Made by a program: the position numbers and the translations under genes | Part shown: piece after piece, positions 17,380 through 26,358 of the stretch | Numbering within the stretch: the stretch's first letter is position 1 | Layout of the letters: each line of letters starts with the position of its first letter | From: Defluviitaleaceae bacterium | GTDB lineage: Bacteria; Bacillota; Clostridia; Lachnospirales; WRAA01 | Assembly: GCA_009780015.1 (NCBI GenBank) | Contig: WRAW01000007.1 | Location: 1 to 54,637, forward strand | DNA length: 54,637 nucleotides | Direction of reading: 5' to 3' | Notes under the pieces: model-generated | Databases searched by the model: none | What the model was told of the DNA's origin: nothing | The model's input: the letters and a program-made list of their open reading frames with translations, nothing else

Positions 17380-18703
17380 CAATCCTGCCGAAGCCACAGT
17401 AAATATGTCCAAGTACTTGGCGCTGCTGAATGAAGACTATGTAAAGCGCTTGGGTCGAGTGACCCAAGTTGTGGGTTTGACCATCGAATCCCAAGGGCCC
17501 GACGTCAGGATCGGCAGTTCGTGCCTTATCCGCAAGTCTAAGCGAGAGAGGGGAACTTTGTCGCAGGTCGTAGGATTTCGCGACAACAAGATACTGTTAA
17601 TGCCCCTGGGAAACATGGAAGGCATCAGCCCAGGCTGCGTGGTAGAGGCCATGGGTAAGCCCCTGACCGTCAAGGTCGGTGAAAAGCTTATCGGAAGAAT
17701 ACTGGACGGACTCGGACAGCCGATGGACGACAAGGGCCCGATATTCGACGGTGAGGATTGGCCTCTTACATGGAAGTCTCCAAATCCCCTGACGCGTACG
17801 CGCATTACCGAAAATCTGGAACTTGGAATCAAGGCCATTGACGGCTTGCTGACCATTGGAAAGGGTCAGCGCGTGGGGATATTCGCAGGCAGCGGCGTAG
17901 GAAAGAGCACTCTTATGGGTATGATCGCCCGCAACACAGCCGCTGAAGTCACCGTAATCGCCCTGGTGGGCGAACGAGGCCGCGAAGTGCGCGAATTCAT
18001 AGAGAAAGACCTTGGCGAGGAAGGGTTGTCCCGGTCTGTGCTGGTGGTCGCCACAAGCGATCAGCCTGCCCTGGTGCGCATCAAGGCGGCTGAAGTCGCC
18101 ACGACAATTGCCGAATATTTCCGCAAGCAGGGCAAGGATGTCATCCTGCTGATGGACTCGCTGACGCGCTACGCGATGGCTCAGCGCGAAGTCGGGCTGG
18201 CCATAGGTGAACCGCCCGTATCGCGCGGATATACCCCGTCCGTTTTCGCCGTAATGCCAAGGCTTTTGGAACGTGCCGGCACAAGCAGCGTAGGTTCCAT
18301 TACCGGCATGTATACCGTCTTGGTTGACGGCGACGACATGACCGAGCCCGTAACCGACACGGCACGTGGAATACTTGACGGACATATAGTTCTAAGCCGC
18401 GACATTGCAAACCGTAACCGCTATCCCGCCATAGACGTGCTGGCAAGCGTATCGCGCGTAATGACCGATGTAGTGGCTTCGGAACACACAAAGCTGGCCA
18501 ATGACATAAAGAAGAGCATGGCCGCTTACACCGACGCCGAAGATCTGATAAACATAGGCGCTTACGTACACGGAAGCAACTCCGAAATAGACGATTCAAT
18601 CGCCAAGCACGGCGCAATAGAGTCTCTCGTTTCCCAGACTGTGGAGGAAAAATTCAACAGCGCGCAGACGCTGGAGATTATGCAGAAGATATTCAGCGGT
18701 TAG
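17366..18703 (+). CDS. fliI: Flagellum-specific ATPase FliI
   Basis: 445 residues; F1-beta-like ATPase with Walker A GSGVGKST, Walker B VILLMDSLTRYAMAQRE and the export-ATPase stretch REVGLAIGEPPVSRGYTPS. It energises type III export and unfolds substrates. Start ATG 17366 has a GGGTGA site; GTG 17357 (track) and ATG 17405 are alternatives. Confidence 0.97.
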   Translation: MRIVDNPAEATVNMSKYLALLNEDYVKRLGRVTQVVGLTIESQGPDVRIGSSCLIRKSKRERGTLSQVVGFRDNKILLMPLGNMEGISPGCVVEAMGKPLTVKVGEKLIGRILDGLGQPMDDKGPIFDGEDWPLTWKSPNPLTRTRITENLELGIKAIDGLLTIGKGQRVGIFAGSGVGKSTLMGMIARNTAAEVTVIALVGERGREVREFIEKDLGEEGLSRSVLVVATSDQPALVRIKAAEVATTIAEYFRKQGKDVILLMDSLTRYAMAQREVGLAIGEPPVSRGYTPSVFAVMPRLLERAGTSSVGSITGMYTVLVDGDDMTEPVTDTARGILDGHIVLSRDIANRNRYPAIDVLASVSRVMTDVVASEHTKLANDIKKSMAAYTDAEDLINIGAYVHGSNSEIDDSIAKHGAIESLVSQTVEEKFNSAQTLEIMQKIFSG

Positions 18704-18745
18704 AGGCAACGGGATATTAAACAGGCTCAGGGGTGATCTCCGGCC

Positions 18746-19186
18746 ATGCCTAAATTTAAATTTCGACTGCAAGGCTATTATGATGTAAAAATAAAATTGG
18801 AAGACAAGGCCAAGCAAGACTACGGCCTGGCCATGGTTCAGCTTGACCGTGAGCAGAAGGAACGCGCGCGGCTGGAAGAAGAACGCAATGCCAGGCTGGA
18901 ACAGTTCCGCGAAAGCCTGAGCGGCGGAGTCAAGCCGTCAGAGATACAGTCCATCAACAACTACATCGAGTTATTGAAGAAGAGTATATCTCAGGCTAAT
19001 GACCGCGTAAACAAAGCGCGCGATCTGGCTGAAAAACGCCGAGCCGAACTTACAGAGGCTATGAAGCAGCGAAAGATGATCGAAAAGCTGCACGACGACG
19101 CAAAGCAGAAATTCACTAAGGAATCCAACAAAGCAGAACAAAGGGCGACAGACGAAGTTATAAGCTACAAGTTTAACAACCGTTAA
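18746..19186 (+). CDS. fliJ: Flagellar export chaperone FliJ
   Basis: 146 residues, almost entirely coiled coil beginning FKFRLQGYYDVKIKLEDKAK, the usual FliJ N-terminus. It sits in the FliI hexamer like the gamma subunit of F1. Canonical position after fliI. Confidence 0.92.
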   Translation: MPKFKFRLQGYYDVKIKLEDKAKQDYGLAMVQLDREQKERARLEEERNARLEQFRESLSGGVKPSEIQSINNYIELLKKSISQANDRVNKARDLAEKRRAELTEAMKQRKMIEKLHDDAKQKFTKESNKAEQRATDEVISYKFNNR

Positions 19187-19215
19187 CAACGAACGCCTGA
19201 ACCGGAGGCTATAGA

Positions 19216-20079
19216 ATGGCCAAAAAAGCCGCAACTCAACCAAGCATCCCAGACACTAATATAGAGGCCCAGACCGCCGCACTTGATCCTAAGGCGGAAA
19301 GACGCCGCCAGAAGGAAGAGGCGAAGCGCGCCAAGAAAGAGGCGAAGCTTGCGAAAAAAGGCGGGAAGAAGGGCAAGGCAGGGCTGATTTTTGCCATACT
19401 GATCCCGCTGATATTGGTGGGCGGCGTGGCCGCGATTGTCGCATTTAATCCGCTGAATCTGCGCGACGGGGCGCTTGCGCCTATACTGCTGAATGTGCCG
19501 ATAGTCTCCGACTTTGTGCAACTGCCCGAGATGTACGACGGCGAGATCGCGCCGCCGGATCCCGCCCAGCTCAGCGCCGAAATTGAGTCTATGAGCGCCG
19601 AGATCGACGCGCTTGAGAACGAGGTCGCGCGGCTGACCCAGCTCAATCAGATGCACCTGAGCAGTATCGGCGACTTGCAAGCGCAAGTCCTGACGCAGGA
19701 TGTTCTTGAGGCGAACCGCGAAGCCTTTGAAAGAGAAGCCGCAACAGCCGCCCCGGAGGCCTTTACGGCCTGGTTCGAGGCTTTTGACCCGGAGCGCGCC
19801 GCCGAAATATTTGCCGAAATTGTTGAATCCGATGCCCGCGAGCAGGAATACCGCGCTTACATCGCCGACATACTGGCTATGGAAGAAGGAGCCGTCGCCG
19901 ATGTCTTCGAGTCGATGATTCCCGTGGACACAGAGCTTGTCGTGGCGATTGTACGAAGGCTTCCCCCGGCTTTCTCCGGCGAAGTTCTTTCCGCAATGGA
20001 AGCCGAGAACGCCGCCCTGATTATCCGTCAAATGTACCCTGGCGATTTCTTTGACGACACAGTCGTCGAAGTTGAATAA
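19216..20079 (+). CDS. MotE/YlxF-like MgtE-N-domain membrane protein
   Basis: 287 residues: a basic N-terminus (RRRQKEEAKRAKKEAKLAKK), one transmembrane helix (GLIFAILIPLILVGGVAAIVAF), a coiled coil (SAEIDALENEVARLTQLNQ) and a C-terminal MgtE_N-like domain (FTAWFEAFDPERAAEIFAEI). The layout and place between fliJ and fliK match B. subtilis YlxF and the MotE chaperone family. Its stop TAA is the left target duplication of element A3. Confidence 0.85.
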   Translation: MAKKAATQPSIPDTNIEAQTAALDPKAERRRQKEEAKRAKKEAKLAKKGGKKGKAGLIFAILIPLILVGGVAAIVAFNPLNLRDGALAPILLNVPIVSDFVQLPEMYDGEIAPPDPAQLSAEIESMSAEIDALENEVARLTQLNQMHLSSIGDLQAQVLTQDVLEANREAFEREAATAAPEAFTAWFEAFDPERAAEIFAEIVESDAREQEYRAYIADILAMEEGAVADVFESMIPVDTELVVAIVRRLPPAFSGEVLSAMEAENAALIIRQMYPGDFFDDTVVEVE

Positions 20080-20338
20080 GAACCTGTATTCAGTACGCCG
20101 AAATGCTGTCTAGGCGCCTGGCTTTCCGCCACAGTCCACCCCATAAAGCCAAAACCGGGCTTTATGGGGACCCCCGGTCGTCGTCAGCTCCTTGCGTACC
20201 ACTAAGGGTACGCGGCGTCGCTTCCTCCTCCTACGCTGGCGCTTCGGATGCTAAACGTGTGCCACCGGCACACAGCATCCTAGATTGGCGAAAAACCAGC
20301 CTCGCCAATCCAGCATTCCGGGTACTGAATACAGGTTC
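20080..20338. repeat. Palindromic element A3 (core plus two nested hairpin modules) on the motE-like stop
   Basis: 259 bp with inverted ends GAACCTGTATTCAGTAC / GTACTGAATACAGGTTC and TAA on both sides (20077-20079, the stop codon, and 20339-20341). Internal order: CCCCATAAAGCC/GGGCTTTATGGGG hairpin, core GTCGTCAGCTCCTTGCGTACC...GGTACGC, hairpin module with GTGTGCC/GGCACAC, then CTAGATTGGCGAAAAA. It separates the motE-like gene and fliK inside the operon. Confidence 0.9.
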
Positions 20339-20377
20339 TAAATATCGCACACATACTTTTGAAAGGAGGTGACACCA

Positions 20378-21838
20378 CTGAGAGCACAAATGGAAACTCC
20401 GCGATCCATCGCCGACATCATGATGCCCTTGGCGCACCCGGCAAACAACGCGGCGCGGTCGTCAGGAGACTCTTTCGAGAGCATATTCATGTCGACGAAC
20501 ACCGCACAGGCCGAACGCTCCACGCCAAGGCAGCCGGCACAGCCTACCGGGGCGCAGCGCCCCGCGAGCCAGACCGAGCGTCCGTCGCAGAGCGCCGAGT
20601 CCGGCAGGAGAGCTGAATCTGAGTCCTCGCGCTCACAGCAGGCCGGTCAAGGTTCCGAACGCACAGGCGCGGAAGCGTCCGTGGCGCAGAACGGCGAGAG
20701 CACGGCGTCCGACGATGCGGCAAGCTCAGGTCAATCCGCTGGAACTGTCGATGAAGTCACAATCAACGAGCCGGAATATGACGGCGCAGAAATCCAGGTT
20801 ATGGCTGAACTGGCAGCGCTTTTCGGTATTGAACCGGCCGCGCTGGAAGTCATAATGGAAAACCTCGGCTTCACTAAGGCCGACTTGCTTGACCCGGCTA
20901 ATCGTACCGTATTGCTTCAAGCTGTCTTTGGTCTGGAGAGCGAAGTGCAGTTGCTTAATATCCCGGATGTAGCGAAGATTCACCAGGAAATCGCCAAGAT
21001 ACTGGAACAGTACCCTGAATTGCAGCATGTCGTGAAAGCTCCTCAGCCGGAAACGGCCCATGCCGCAACTCAGACGCAAGCCGTCAGCGAGTCCCTGCCT
21101 CAAGCACCGATAGTGGCGCCCAAACAAGCCGCCGCCGAGGGAGAGCCAATCGTTCAGGAGCAACCGATCGTTGAGCCTCAACAGGAGAAAACGCCGCGCG
21201 CAGACGCCGGATCAAATCTTGGTCAGGAGAGCCGGGAGCATCATCAAGACGGTCAACTGAGCCACACGGCGCAGCAAAAACCGGCCGAAGAGCCCCGACT
21301 GGAGGTAGTCCAGCAGTCTGACGGAACATTTGTCGTGACCGAGGCATCCACCAACCAGGCGGCCAGAATCGTTTCCGTAAGCTCACGCCCCGCTCCGGTC
21401 AGCGTCAACGCGCAGGACATCATCCGCCAATTGGCCGACAACATGCGCTTCGATATCCGCGGAACCAACGTAAGTGAGATACGCCTGACGCTCAGACCTG
21501 AGAATCTTGGCGAAGTCACAATGAAAATCGCTGCGGAAAACGGCATCGTAACCGCGTCCTTCGTTGCTGAAAACACACGCGTCAAGGAAGCTATCGAGGC
21601 TAACATGAACCAGCTCAGGCAAGCGCTGGGGGAAAAGGGAATCGAGGTTTCAGAGCTGTCCGTCAGCGTCGAAAGTAACGCCGACGAGCGCATGAGGCAA
21701 TTCCTGGCCGAGCAGGCGCGTTCTTCCGGCAAGCTTCGCGAGATCACGCAAGGTCTTGACGACGAGGCGGAAGCCTTGGAAGCCGAGCAGGCCGAACGCC
21801 TGACAAACCTCGACAGTACCGTGGAATTCAGAGCATAG
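20378..21838 (+). CDS. fliK: Flagellar hook-length control protein FliK
   Basis: About 486 residues: a long low-complexity N-terminal region rich in Q, A, S and E acts as molecular ruler, and the C-terminal Flg_hook domain (VSEIRLTLRPENLGEVTMKI) triggers the export switch. The ORF track starts at GTG 20369, which abuts the AAAGGAGG site directly; ATG 20390 is 21 bp away. CTG 20378 has ideal spacing and is offered here as start. Element A3 lies immediately upstream. Confidence 0.88.
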   Translation: MRAQMETPRSIADIMMPLAHPANNAARSSGDSFESIFMSTNTAQAERSTPRQPAQPTGAQRPASQTERPSQSAESGRRAESESSRSQQAGQGSERTGAEASVAQNGESTASDDAASSGQSAGTVDEVTINEPEYDGAEIQVMAELAALFGIEPAALEVIMENLGFTKADLLDPANRTVLLQAVFGLESEVQLLNIPDVAKIHQEIAKILEQYPELQHVVKAPQPETAHAATQTQAVSESLPQAPIVAPKQAAAEGEPIVQEQPIVEPQQEKTPRADAGSNLGQESREHHQDGQLSHTAQQKPAEEPRLEVVQQSDGTFVVTEASTNQAARIVSVSSRPAPVSVNAQDIIRQLADNMRFDIRGTNVSEIRLTLRPENLGEVTMKIAAENGIVTASFVAENTRVKEAIEANMNQLRQALGEKGIEVSELSVSVESNADERMRQFLAEQARSSGKLREITQGLDDEAEALEAEQAERLTNLDSTVEFRA

Positions 21839-21866
21839 TACTAAATCACAAAAAAGGAGTGACGAC

Positions 21867-22940
21867 ATGTCCGGTTTACCTCACGGATTGCCCCCCGGGT
21901 CAGAAGACTGGCTCTGGATGGGATGGGACGTGTCCCAGCCACACACCGCTCCGATCAACACGCCATCTCGCAGACCGACCAACCAGTTGGGACGGGACGA
22001 CTTCCTGTTACTGCTTATGACGCAGTTACAGCATCAAGACCCGCTCAGCCCGATGGAAAATCACGAGTTCGTGGCGCAAATGGCGCAGTTCAGCGCGCTG
22101 GAGCAAATGCAGAACATGAATCAATCCATGCAGATGCAGCAGGCCAACAACTTGCTGGGAAGGTGGGTTGAAGGAACCTACTTTAACGATGGCGCGATGG
22201 AATGGCGCGAAGTGCGCGGCTTTACCGAGGCCGTAGTCGTCCGCAACAGTCAGCCGTACCTGCGCGTGGCAAACGGCCCGGGGCCCGACGATTTCGACTT
22301 GCTGCCTGTGGCAAGGGTAGACAGGGTGTTCCCAGACCTGTTCCTGAGTTCGCTGACCAATCTGAATCAAAATTTATCAATCGCCCAGAACCTTTCGCTT
22401 ATCGGACGCTATATCATGGCCGTTACACGCGGCGCGGACGGAAGGCCGAACGGCTTTGTAGAGGGCAGGGTAGACCAGATACGCTTCGACGACATCGGCA
22501 ACCCGATATTGATCGTAGGCAACCGCGAGATACTTGGCACAGAGGTCATAGCCGTAACCGAGCCTACCGGTGTCAGACGTATTATAGGCCACGAGATATT
22601 TGTGCCGAATTCTGATGCTTCGGGTGACCCGTTTGTCTCGCGTACGATTCAGGATATAAGGTTTATCCGCGGTGAAACAGCCCAGGAAGACCGCGTGGTA
22701 GTGGTTGTCGAAGACGGAGAGCACAACATCCGCAACATCGGCTTTACGTTCGACGCGATAAACATGATCGATCGTCCTATTACCCACGAGAACATCAGCG
22801 GCACGGTACATTCCGTAAGACTTATCGGAGGACTTCCGTACCTGGTGGTACACTCAAGTGTAGACGACGGAAGCGGAAACATGGTCTTACAAGAGGACAT
22901 AGTATCTTTCGCCAGCTTTAGGCGCATCAACGTTTCTTAA
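21867..22940 (+). CDS. flgD: Flagellar hook-capping protein FlgD
   Basis: 357 residues. The conserved N-terminal part (LGRDDFLLLLMTQLQHQDPLSPMEN, FVAQMAQFSALEQMQNM) is the FlgD signature for hook capping and export. The C-terminal part is longer than in compact FlgD proteins and holds repeated beta-rich stretches. ATG follows AAAGGAG. Confidence 0.93.
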   Translation: MSGLPHGLPPGSEDWLWMGWDVSQPHTAPINTPSRRPTNQLGRDDFLLLLMTQLQHQDPLSPMENHEFVAQMAQFSALEQMQNMNQSMQMQQANNLLGRWVEGTYFNDGAMEWREVRGFTEAVVVRNSQPYLRVANGPGPDDFDLLPVARVDRVFPDLFLSSLTNLNQNLSIAQNLSLIGRYIMAVTRGADGRPNGFVEGRVDQIRFDDIGNPILIVGNREILGTEVIAVTEPTGVRRIIGHEIFVPNSDASGDPFVSRTIQDIRFIRGETAQEDRVVVVVEDGEHNIRNIGFTFDAINMIDRPITHENISGTVHSVRLIGGLPYLVVHSSVDDGSGNMVLQEDIVSFASFRRINVS

Positions 22941-22963
22941 TCTGACACGAGGACGGTGACTGT

Positions 22964-23395
22964 ATGACCCATAACAACATCATAGCAAACGCGTCAGCGG
23001 TTGCCGCGGTTAACAGGCAGACGACCGACGCTTCGCAGGCGGCCGGACGGACGGCGTTACCCGGCGTATCTGCGCCGGTTCAGGCTCAGCCAAGTTTTCC
23101 GGCTTCACCAAGCTTCAATGAAGTGCTTAGCCGTCAGATTAACAATCGGCAGTTGCAATTTTCAAAGCACGCGGCCGAACGCCTCAGCGAACGCCAGATA
23201 GAGCTGACACGCGACCAGATGAACCGAGTGGAAGACGGCCTGACCCGCGCGCGCGGCAAGGGCATCAACGATTCGCTGGTGCTGGTCGACGACGTGGCCC
23301 TGGTCGTGAATATACGCAACAATATCGTAGTCACAGCCATGAGCAGGCAGGTCGAAAACATTTTCACAAACATCGACGGCGCGGTGGTAGTATAA
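22964..23395 (+). CDS. Flagellar operon protein of the TIGR02530 type
   Basis: 143 residues. The C-terminal LQFSKHAAERLSERQIELT ... VLVDDVALVVNIRNNIVVTAM is the conserved region of a small uncharacterised protein found between flgD and flgE in Firmicutes. Likely cytoplasmic, with a hook-assembly-related role inferred only from position. Confidence 0.85.
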   Translation: MTHNNIIANASAVAAVNRQTTDASQAAGRTALPGVSAPVQAQPSFPASPSFNEVLSRQINNRQLQFSKHAAERLSERQIELTRDQMNRVEDGLTRARGKGINDSLVLVDDVALVVNIRNNIVVTAMSRQVENIFTNIDGAVVV

Positions 23396-23418
23396 TCCCG
23401 GACAATCCCGAGGGATTT

Positions 23419-23446
23419 GCCGCCCCCGACTGACAGACGGGGCGGC
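23419..23446 (+). promoter_or_regulatory. GC-rich hairpin inside the fla operon
   Basis: GCCGCCCC (23419-23426) pairs with GGGGCGGC (23439-23446) around 12 nt. No T-run follows. It may set mRNA stability or attenuate between the flgD and flgE parts of the operon. Confidence 0.45.
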
Positions 23447-23498
23447 CGCCGCGCGGAGGCTTACAATAGCGCAAGTAGAAATCAAGAGAGGATGTTAT

Positions 23499-23693
23499 AT
23501 GTCGCTTGAAATTAGGCGCACTGAAAAAAGCATACCGTTTGACCTTCTTAGAGCCCAGGCGCTGAACCCATCCATAACTGAGATCAAGGAGATTAACGAC
23601 GTATTATTCCGCTTGATTGCGACTATGGAGCCGGAAGATGTGGATATTGTGGAAAAGCAAGTCGCTGAATATATGAAAAGGTTGCGAAGTTGA
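23499..23693 (+). CDS. Small unknown protein upstream of flgE
   Basis: 64 residues, acidic/basic mixed helices (SITEIKEINDVLFRLIATMEPEDVDIVEKQVAEYMKRL), no signal or membrane segment. AGAGAGGATG gives a ribosome site for ATG 23499. Conserved place in the fla operon suggests a real gene; no family recognised. Confidence 0.7.
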   Translation: MSLEIRRTEKSIPFDLLRAQALNPSITEIKEINDVLFRLIATMEPEDVDIVEKQVAEYMKRLRS

Positions 23694-23706
23694 AAGGGGT
23701 ATCGAC

Positions 23707-23871
23707 ATGGCCTACGAAACAAAGGCGCTGCTGGTCGCACTCAGTAAGATTCTTGCTAAGTCAGAGAGCGTAGAAGAAGCTTACGAGGCCCTTGTGGATA
23801 TTGCAAATACGGAAAGCGTCGTTCTCAAGCCATACAGCGAAGCGGCAAAGAGCGGCAGAAAAAGCGGTTAA
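23707..23871 (+). CDS. 54-residue helical protein, paralogue of ORFs downstream of flgE
   Basis: Too short for the ORF track. ATG 23707 follows GAAAGGGG. The product (ETKALLVALSKILAKSESVE...) resembles ORF 25463 (ETDVILRSILIHVKGSKSLE...) and the broken ORF 25879 in length, spacing of hydrophobic residues and the SxSxEEA turn. Function unknown; all three flank flgE. Confidence 0.65.
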   Translation: MAYETKALLVALSKILAKSESVEEAYEALVDIANTESVVLKPYSEAAKSGRKSG

Positions 23872-23922
23872 CCCGCAAAGACCGGTAAGTAACGACAGCA
23901 ATTATTAGGGGGTACACCATAT

Positions 23923-25431
23923 ATGATGAGATCAATGTTTTCGGCGGTTTCCGGCCTCCGGGTACACCAGACCAGGATGGACGTAATCGCGCACAATCTG
24001 GCGAACGTCAACACCGCCGGATTTAAGGCGTCGCGTACGACGTTTACGGACGTGTTCAGCCAGACCTTGCAGGGCGCGAGCCAGGCCAACGAAGCAACCG
24101 GCCGCGGCGGACAGAATCCGATGCAGGTCGGTCTTGGCTCAAACCTGTCCGCGATAGACCGCCGCATGACCCAGGGCGCGGCTATGCGTACGGACGTGCC
24201 GCTTGACCTGATGATCGACGGCGAGGGCTTCTTCATCGTGTCCGACGCGACTGGAACATTCTTCACCCGCGCCGGCGCGTTCCGCCTTGATCCGACCACC
24301 GGATGGCTGGTTAACGACCAGGGTATGCCGCTGATGGGCTGGAACACGGACGAGAGTTTTCAAATCCAGACAGGGCAGTTGGAAAGAATAGTGTTGGACA
24401 GATGGACAGTTCCGGCGACGAGCACATCGATGTTTGAGATTAATGGTAACTTGGATCCCACAAGAACCAATCCGCCGCCTAACATGACGATGTCCTTTTA
24501 CGACAGCATAGGAACCCGTTGGACTATGGACGTAGAGTTTATTCCCAATTTCCCGGCTGCGGGAGGAAATATTCCTATATCTTGGACCGTTCAGTTTGGC
24601 GGAGCGGAGGCTACCACCACATTGAGACGCGAGGGAAGCACAAGACCGGAAGATACTGTAGTGCTGGATACAGGCGCGCTTGGCAATATACCAAGCCAGA
24701 CGATCTTTTTCGACACCGACGGAGGTGTTCGCGGACTCATGCCGGGCGCTAACGTTGCTGTTCCTCCTGTGCCGACTCCTCCGGCTTTAGAGACCATGGC
24801 ATCGGCATTTGTGTTTAATATACCTCCGAGCGCGCTGTTTCCGAACGCGGTATTCGGTCAGCCCTCCGGTGATGGAGCAACCGCGTTGGCTAACGCTATA
24901 GGCATCGACTTTTCTCGCTTGAATCAATTTTCCGGTCTGGGCAATGATCCTCGTGCGGATCGACCCCTTTCAGGATCAATAGCGGTTCTTGCTAATGGCT
25001 TGGCTGCCAACCCAACAGAAGTTGCCGCGGCTGGTACCGCAACTTTTGCAATGAGCTTTAGAGGCGGCATGAGGGCGGGTACTTTTGACGGTATAACCGT
25101 AGGTGCGGACGGCGTGGTACGCGCGCGTTACACCAACGGCGAAATCCTTCCGCTTGCGCAGATACCAATAGCCATATTCCGCAACCCGGCGGGACTTCAG
25201 GCCGTGGGCAACAACCTCTTTGTCGAAACGGCCAACTCAGGCGTCTTTGACGGAACCGGACAGGACGTGTCTATGAGCGGCGCCACATTCATGGGCGGCG
25301 CGCTGGAAATGTCCAACGTAGACCTTGCCGCGGAGTTCACCGACATGATTATCACCCAGCGCGGCTTCCAGTCCAACTCCAGAATAATCTCAGTGTCGGA
25401 CGAAATGCTGCAAATACTGAATAATCTCTAG
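23923..25431 (+). CDS. flgE: Flagellar hook protein FlgE
   Basis: 502 residues with N-terminal rod/hook motif (TRMDVIAHNLANVNTAGFKAS), the FlgE core (GEGFFIVSDATGTFFTRAGAF) and C-terminal EMSNVDLAAEFTDMIITQRGFQSNSR. It polymerises into the hook outside the cell. ATG 23923 or 23926 after AGGGGGT. Length fits FlgE. Confidence 0.96.
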   Translation: MMRSMFSAVSGLRVHQTRMDVIAHNLANVNTAGFKASRTTFTDVFSQTLQGASQANEATGRGGQNPMQVGLGSNLSAIDRRMTQGAAMRTDVPLDLMIDGEGFFIVSDATGTFFTRAGAFRLDPTTGWLVNDQGMPLMGWNTDESFQIQTGQLERIVLDRWTVPATSTSMFEINGNLDPTRTNPPPNMTMSFYDSIGTRWTMDVEFIPNFPAAGGNIPISWTVQFGGAEATTTLRREGSTRPEDTVVLDTGALGNIPSQTIFFDTDGGVRGLMPGANVAVPPVPTPPALETMASAFVFNIPPSALFPNAVFGQPSGDGATALANAIGIDFSRLNQFSGLGNDPRADRPLSGSIAVLANGLAANPTEVAAAGTATFAMSFRGGMRAGTFDGITVGADGVVRARYTNGEILPLAQIPIAIFRNPAGLQAVGNNLFVETANSGVFDGTGQDVSMSGATFMGGALEMSNVDLAAEFTDMIITQRGFQSNSRIISVSDEMLQILNNL

Positions 25432-25462
25432 TAGCTAGTGCTTAAAGCGGGCTTAAACAGTC

Positions 25463-25729
25463 ATGACGGAAACTGACGTAATACTTCGCTCAATCCTAAT
25501 TCATGTAAAAGGCTCTAAGAGCCTCGAGCAAGCGATAATCAGGGTTGAAGCCCTATGCAGCAATGACATTATCGCGGATGTGAATGAAGCAGTCAAGAAA
25601 GAACGTGAAGCATTGGCCGAAAGCGGGAACTTAGAACCTGTGTTCAATACCGCTCAACGCTGTCTAGAAGGTCAGTTTTCCGCCACTCGTCGTCAGATCC
25701 TCCGCCTACGCTGGCGCTTCGGATGCTAG
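25463..25729 (+). CDS. Small helical protein whose 3' end runs into element A4
   Basis: The first ~56 residues (MTETDVILRSILIHVKGSKS...EALAESGN) are a paralogue of 23707 and 25879. After AAC at 25628-25630 the frame enters the repeat (TTA GAA CCT GTG) and ends 32 residues later. The right flank of the element is TAA while the left is TTA, so the original stop was probably the TAA target, since changed to TTA, adding a repeat-encoded tail. Confidence 0.6.
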   Translation: MTETDVILRSILIHVKGSKSLEQAIIRVEALCSNDIIADVNEAVKKEREALAESGNLEPVFNTAQRCLEGQFSATRRQILRLRWRFGC

Positions 25730-25848
25730 ACGTGTGCCACTGGCACACAGCATCCTAGCGTACCACAAGGGTACGCGTCGTCGTCACTTCCTAGATTGGC
25801 GAAAAACTGCCTCTTCCAGCCAGTATTTCAGGTATTGAACACAGGTTC
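25634..25848. repeat. Palindromic element A4 (core with nested hairpin module)
   Basis: 215 bp with ends GAACCTGTGTTCAATACC / GGTATTGAACACAGGTTC, flanked by TTA (25631) and TAA (25849). The core GTCGTCAGATCCTC...AGCGTACC/GGTACGC...CCTAGATTGGCGAAAAA is interrupted by the GTGTGCC/GGCACAC module at its first TCCT, whereas in A3 the same module sits at the second. Confidence 0.9.
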
Positions 25849-25878
25849 TAAGATGCCTTGGGAGGTGCTTGTGCGGGT

Positions 25879-26016
25879 ATGGAAACAGAAGTGATCCTCC
25901 GTTAGGTTCTTTACCAAGTTTATAAGGCTAAGACGACCAAAGAGATTGCTCATGCGGTAGAGGTTATGTGTACGAAGGACATGATTGCCGCTGTCAAACA
26001 GAAAGTGCAGGAATAG
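25879..26016 (+). pseudogene. Third paralogous small ORF, interrupted by an in-frame TAG
   Basis: ATG 25879 (after GGGAGG at some distance) reads METEVILR, then TAG at 25903-25905, then VLYQVYKAKTTKEIAHAVEVMCTKDMIAAV to TAG 26016. It aligns with ORF 25463 over its whole length. Either a decayed duplicate or a sequence error. Confidence 0.6.
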
Positions 26017-26035
26017 AAAAATTATCAAGTATAGT

Positions 26036-26064
26036 TTGCAAAAAATACCGGATTGTGTTATAGT
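26036..26064 (+). promoter_or_regulatory. Sigma-A promoter inside the fla cluster, before flbD-motAB
   Basis: TTGCAA (26036-26041), 17-bp spacer, TATAGT (26059-26064). The transcript would have a ~75-nt leader containing a stem CCCGGGGC/GCTCCGGG ahead of flbD. It gives flbD, motAB and the downstream genes a promoter of their own after element A4. Confidence 0.65.
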
Positions 26065-26149
26065 TATTAAGAATAGCACGCTATTATGAATGTCCCGGGG
26101 CTTGTGCCCTGCACGGCTCCGGGCATCCTCTTACACTGGGAGGTTGTGT

Positions 26150-26347
26150 ATGATAAAGGTGACGCGGATTAACGGTACGCAGTTTACGCTGAACGACGAT
26201 CAGTTTGAATGTATCGAATCTTTGCCGGATACGACAATAACGATGATTAACGCGAGGAAATATATCGTCAAAGAATCAGTCGATGAGGTTATACAGCTAG
26301 TCAAGGCATATAACAAGGAAATATTCCTAGATAAAAAGAACGGGTAG
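26150..26347 (+). CDS. flbD: Flagellar FlbD family protein
   Basis: 65 residues (MIKVTRINGTQFTLNDDQFE...TMINARKYIVKESVDEVI), the FlbD/SwrD type: small cytoplasmic protein that raises motor power in B. subtilis. The track's 26090 start is upstream noise; ATG 26150 follows GGGAGG. Located directly before motA as in many clostridia. Confidence 0.93.
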   Translation: MIKVTRINGTQFTLNDDQFECIESLPDTTITMINARKYIVKESVDEVIQLVKAYNKEIFLDKKNG

Positions 26348-26358
26348 GGGGGACTTAG

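Noticed and set aside
25903-25905. In-frame TAG in the small ORF at 25879 as recoded pyrrolysine or selenocysteine-like site
   Set aside because: The ORF is a paralogue whose relatives have an ordinary residue there, no recoding machinery or structure is seen in the window, and other genes use TAG as normal stop.
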